From Vreelandella maris (GTDB lineage: Bacteria > Pseudomonadota > Gammaproteobacteria > Pseudomonadales > Halomonadaceae): a DNA stretch of 64,000 nucleotides. Positions 61,666 through 64,000 of the stretch are shown here, piece by piece (position 1 is the stretch's first letter; each line of letters opens with the position of its first letter). The stretch is taken from NCBI RefSeq assembly GCF_013371085.1, contig NZ_JABWCV010000009.1:62001-126000 (forward strand). The letters run 5' to 3'. The notes under the pieces are model-generated. The model did no database searches, was not told the DNA's origin, and saw only the letters and a list, made by a program, of their open reading frames with translations. A program made the position numbers and the translations under genes.

Positions 61666-62451
61666 TTAACCGCATTTAGACCAGCCACAACCCGCATAGC
61701 AGGTTGGGCAACCATCCATCATGATGAGCTCGCCGCGGCACTCAGGGCAGTTACCCACTGTGGCCGGGCCACTGCCTTTAGGCTTTTTTTCCGCAGTAGT
61801 CTTTTCGCCGATCGGCTCTACCGCACCCGCTTCAACAGGCGCATCGCCCGTCTCCTCATCCGGCTGCCAAGCATGGCCATGGGTCATGCGGTGGGCATAG
61901 CGCTCAACCAGCTTCTCAACCGGCACTTGATTGCCATCCCGATCCAGGAAACCGCGACGATAAAGAATCTGCTGTATCGACCAAGCAATCGCAGCGACCT
62001 CTGAATCGTGAAACATCGGCTTGTTCCAGCGGTTCATACCGCAGCGCACCAGGCCTTTGTCCCACGCCACTTTGCGCAAATCCGCCACTGCCTGGGTGAC
62101 ATAACCACCGCGGGCCGCCAGCGAGAGGCTGCGCATGGTGGCGGTGATCCACTGGTGCTCGCTGGAGAGCTGGCCCGACGGGAAAAAGAACTCTACCGGA
62201 CGCTCAATCACCACGCGTTTGCCGCCAATCACGCCTTCCACCGGCATAAACGACACCAGCAGATAGACTTTCTTGCGACCTTCCGCGCCCACGTACGAAA
62301 TCTTCTCTGATACGGCTTCTAGGGTGCCTTCCGGGCGTGACGGAATCCGCACCGTCAGCGGGCTTTCATCCTGTAGCTCAGGAACGGGCGCGGCCTGCTC
62401 CTGCTGCTTGATGCGGTAACCAACGATTTTTGAGGTAATTTCTACAGCCAT
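61666..62451 (-). CDS. nrdJb: Class II ribonucleotide reductase, small split part (NrdJb-like)
   Basis: 261 aa, started at the ATG at 62451 with GGAGA upstream; an in-frame GTG four codons earlier is less likely. It holds a TSCPD-type region (SLAARGGYVTQAVADLRKVA, about 110-129) and a C-terminal zinc-ribbon tail (CPEC, CPTC, CGWSKCG). In Pseudomonas the homologue is needed with NrdJa for activity. The tail probably relays reducing power. Confidence 0.9.
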   Translation of the reverse strand: MAVEITSKIVGYRIKQQEQAAPVPELQDESPLTVRIPSRPEGTLEAVSEKISYVGAEGRKKVYLLVSFMPVEGVIGGKRVVIERPVEFFFPSGQLSSEHQWITATMRSLSLAARGGYVTQAVADLRKVAWDKGLVRCGMNRWNKPMFHDSEVAAIAWSIQQILYRRGFLDRDGNQVPVEKLVERYAHRMTHGHAWQPDEETGDAPVEAGAVEPIGEKTTAEKKPKGSGPATVGNCPECRGELIMMDGCPTCYAGCGWSKCG

Positions 62452-62526
62452 GGTGTTCTCCACTTAGCAAAGGTAATCGGGCGGTTCTTTTCATGGACGC
62501 TGCTAGCAAGGGCGCAGCCCCCGCCG

Positions 62527-64000
62527 CTACCATTTGCCGTAGGTGCCCTCTTTTAAGCCATCAAACAGGTTGGCAGCGTTATGTTCTTCGCCGTCGTAAA
62601 CCACCTTTTCATCCCCGGTCAGTTCGAGGGTTTCGCCATTTTCCAGCTCAAATACATAGGTGGTGTTTTTAAGATCATCCTCACGCACCAGCACGCCCTG
62701 GAAGGCCTCAGGGTTAAAGCGGAAAGTGGTGCAGCCTTTTAAGCGGCTTTCATAGGCCTGCAAATAGAGGTTCTGGAACTGCTCAAACGGGAACTCAGTA
62801 GGCACATTAACCGTTTTCGAGATCGCTGAATCCACCCAGTGCTGGGCGGCGGCCTGAACGGCGACGTGCTGCTCGGGTGAGATCGCATCGGCGGTAACGA
62901 AGTAGTCAGGCAGGTCGCTGTCCACTGCATCGGCAGCAATAAAGTGGCGGTAGGCGGCGAGCTCAAAGGAGACGACTTCGACCTGCTCTTTGGTCTTCTT
63001 ACCCGACTGAATAATATTGCGGAAGTAGCGGTGCGAGAAAGAGGGCTCGATACCGTTGGAGGCGTTGTTACCCATCGACAGGCTGATCGTGCCGGTCGGC
63101 GCGATCGAGCTGTGGTGAGTAAAGCGTGCGCCATACTCGGCCAGCTGTGCGACCAGTTCGGGCTCAAGCTCGGCCACTTGGGCCATGTACTGGCTGTAAC
63201 GGGCGTGCAGAATACGCCCCGGTACTTGATCGCCCACTTCATAACCATCTTTGGCCAGTTGTGGGCGCTCGCGCAGCATCTTGGGGGTAATGGTGTGCTC
63301 CTGCTCAAGCACCGGCGCCATGCCTTTCTCTTTAGAGAGTTCCAGCGCCTGCTTCCAGCCCTCAATCGCCAGGTGGCGGCTCACTTCATCGGTAAACACC
63401 AGTGACTGCTTGGAGCCATAAGGAATTTTGAGCATAGTGAGCGTCGACCCCAGGCCCAAAAAGCCCATGCCGTGGCGGCGCTTGGCTTCGATTTCACGCT
63501 GCTGCTGGGGCAGCGGCAGGCCGGCAATCTCGACCACGTTATCGAGCATGCGGGTAAAGATGGCGACGACCTTACGGTAACGCTCCCAGTCAAAGCGCGG
63601 TTCGGCGCCAAAAGGATCGATCACGAACTTGGTCAGATTGACGGAGCCCAGCAGGCAGGCGCCTTCCGGCGGCAGCGGCTGCTCGCCACAGGGGTTAGTG
63701 GCGCGGATATCCTCACAGAACCAGTTATTGTTCATGCGGTTGACTTGGTCGATCAGGATGAAACCTGGCTCGGCGTAGTCATAGGTAGAGGACATGATGG
63801 TGTCCCATAATTCGCGCGCTTTGATCACTTCCACAATACGGCAGGCGACGCGACCTTCGGCATCCACCGTGTAGCCCTCTTCCACTACCGGCCAGTCACG
63901 GTAGATCAAGTCTTCCGCTTTAACGTCCTCTTTCTCACCAGGGTGCAGTGGAAAGGCCAACGGCCAGTCGGTATTGTTTTTCACCGCTTCCATAAACTCG
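62527..64000 (-). CDS. nrdJa: Adenosylcobalamin-dependent (class II) ribonucleotide reductase, catalytic part, cut by the window end
   Basis: Only the C-terminal part (about 490 residues) is visible; the true start lies beyond position 64000, and the apparent Met at 63993 is internal. The active-site loop NPCGEQPLPPEGACLLGSVN holds the Asn, Cys and Glu of the radical centre, and SIAPTGTISLSMGN binds substrate. The enzyme makes dNTPs from ribonucleotides without oxygen, using B12. Followed by nrdJb after 75 nt. Confidence 0.95.
   Translation of the reverse strand, partial: EFMEAVKNNTDWPLAFPLHPGEKEDVKAEDLIYRDWPVVEEGYTVDAEGRVACRIVEVIKARELWDTIMSSTYDYAEPGFILIDQVNRMNNNWFCEDIRATNPCGEQPLPPEGACLLGSVNLTKFVIDPFGAEPRFDWERYRKVVAIFTRMLDNVVEIAGLPLPQQQREIEAKRRHGMGFLGLGSTLTMLKIPYGSKQSLVFTDEVSRHLAIEGWKQALELSKEKGMAPVLEQEHTITPKMLRERPQLAKDGYEVGDQVPGRILHARYSQYMAQVAELEPELVAQLAEYGARFTHHSSIAPTGTISLSMGNNASNGIEPSFSHRYFRNIIQSGKKTKEQVEVVSFELAAYRHFIAADAVDSDLPDYFVTADAISPEQHVAVQAAAQHWVDSAISKTVNVPTEFPFEQFQNLYLQAYESRLKGCTTFRFNPEAFQGVLVREDDLKNTTYVFELENGETLELTGDEKVVYDGEEHNAANLFDGLKEGTYGKW

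Overview
The window (about 57% GC by impression) looks like chromosomal DNA of a marine or halophilic gammaproteobacterium, most probably Halomonas or a close relative in the Halomonadaceae. The reasons are E. coli/Pseudomonas-like ribosomal proteins and RNA polymerase, and a Pseudomonas-style gene order (S10/spc, str, rpoBC, L10-L1, nusG-secE, tRNA-Trp, tRNA-Thr/Gly/Tyr, coaX, birA). The Pseudomonas-like split B12-dependent ribonucleotide reductase and the ssb-MFS-uvrA block agree. The genus is an inference.

Positions 1-24600 lie almost wholly on the minus strand and hold information-processing genes. Read in the direction of transcription, they are tRNA-Tyr, -Gly, -Thr, a terminator, tRNA-Trp, secE, nusG, rplK, rplA, rplJ, rplL, rpoB and rpoC. 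The str operon (rpsL, rpsG, fusA, tuf) follows, then the S10 operon and the start of the spc operon, down to rpsN. Promoters can be read for the S10 operon (an exact consensus), the str operon (inside the rpoC downstream palindrome) and the tRNA cluster. The usual gammaproteobacterial tufB between tRNA-Thr and tRNA-Trp is missing.

Positions 24700-39900 hold birA-coaX divergent from typA, an NSS-family Na+ symporter, a livGFHM-type ABC importer with its binding protein convergent to it, a membrane protein joining an Lgt-like segment to a TlpA thioredoxin domain, and the RNA polymerase recycling ATPase rapA.

Positions 39900-49905 look like a light or photo-oxidative stress island. It contains a TIGR01777/YfcH epimerase, a renalase-like FAD oxidoreductase, a MerR regulator of the LitR/PplR type that seems to have lost its B12-binding residues, and then a tight operon: phrB photolyase, SnoaL-like protein, SDR, FAD oxidoreductase, DUF1365, cyclopropane-fatty-acid synthase and DUF2878. 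Several of these genes overlap by 4 nt. A strong terminator lies between the regulator and phrB and abuts the phrB ribosome binding site. This island is the most interesting functional system in the window: it couples DNA photorepair with membrane-lipid modification, and three of its members have no firm function.

Positions 49900-64000 hold a PAS-GGDEF-EAL cyclic-di-GMP enzyme, fabA-fabB, a reductase-plsC pair, ssb, an MFS transporter divergent from uvrA, a Crp/Fnr regulator without the Fe-S cysteine pattern, and the two-gene class II ribonucleotide reductase (nrdJb, and nrdJa cut by the window end).

A second theme is a set of short degenerate tandem duplications (unit 15-23 bp) in spacers. 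Two of them repeat the last codons and stop of a gene (rpsG and nusG). I saw no CRISPR array, prophage, insertion sequence or rRNA gene.
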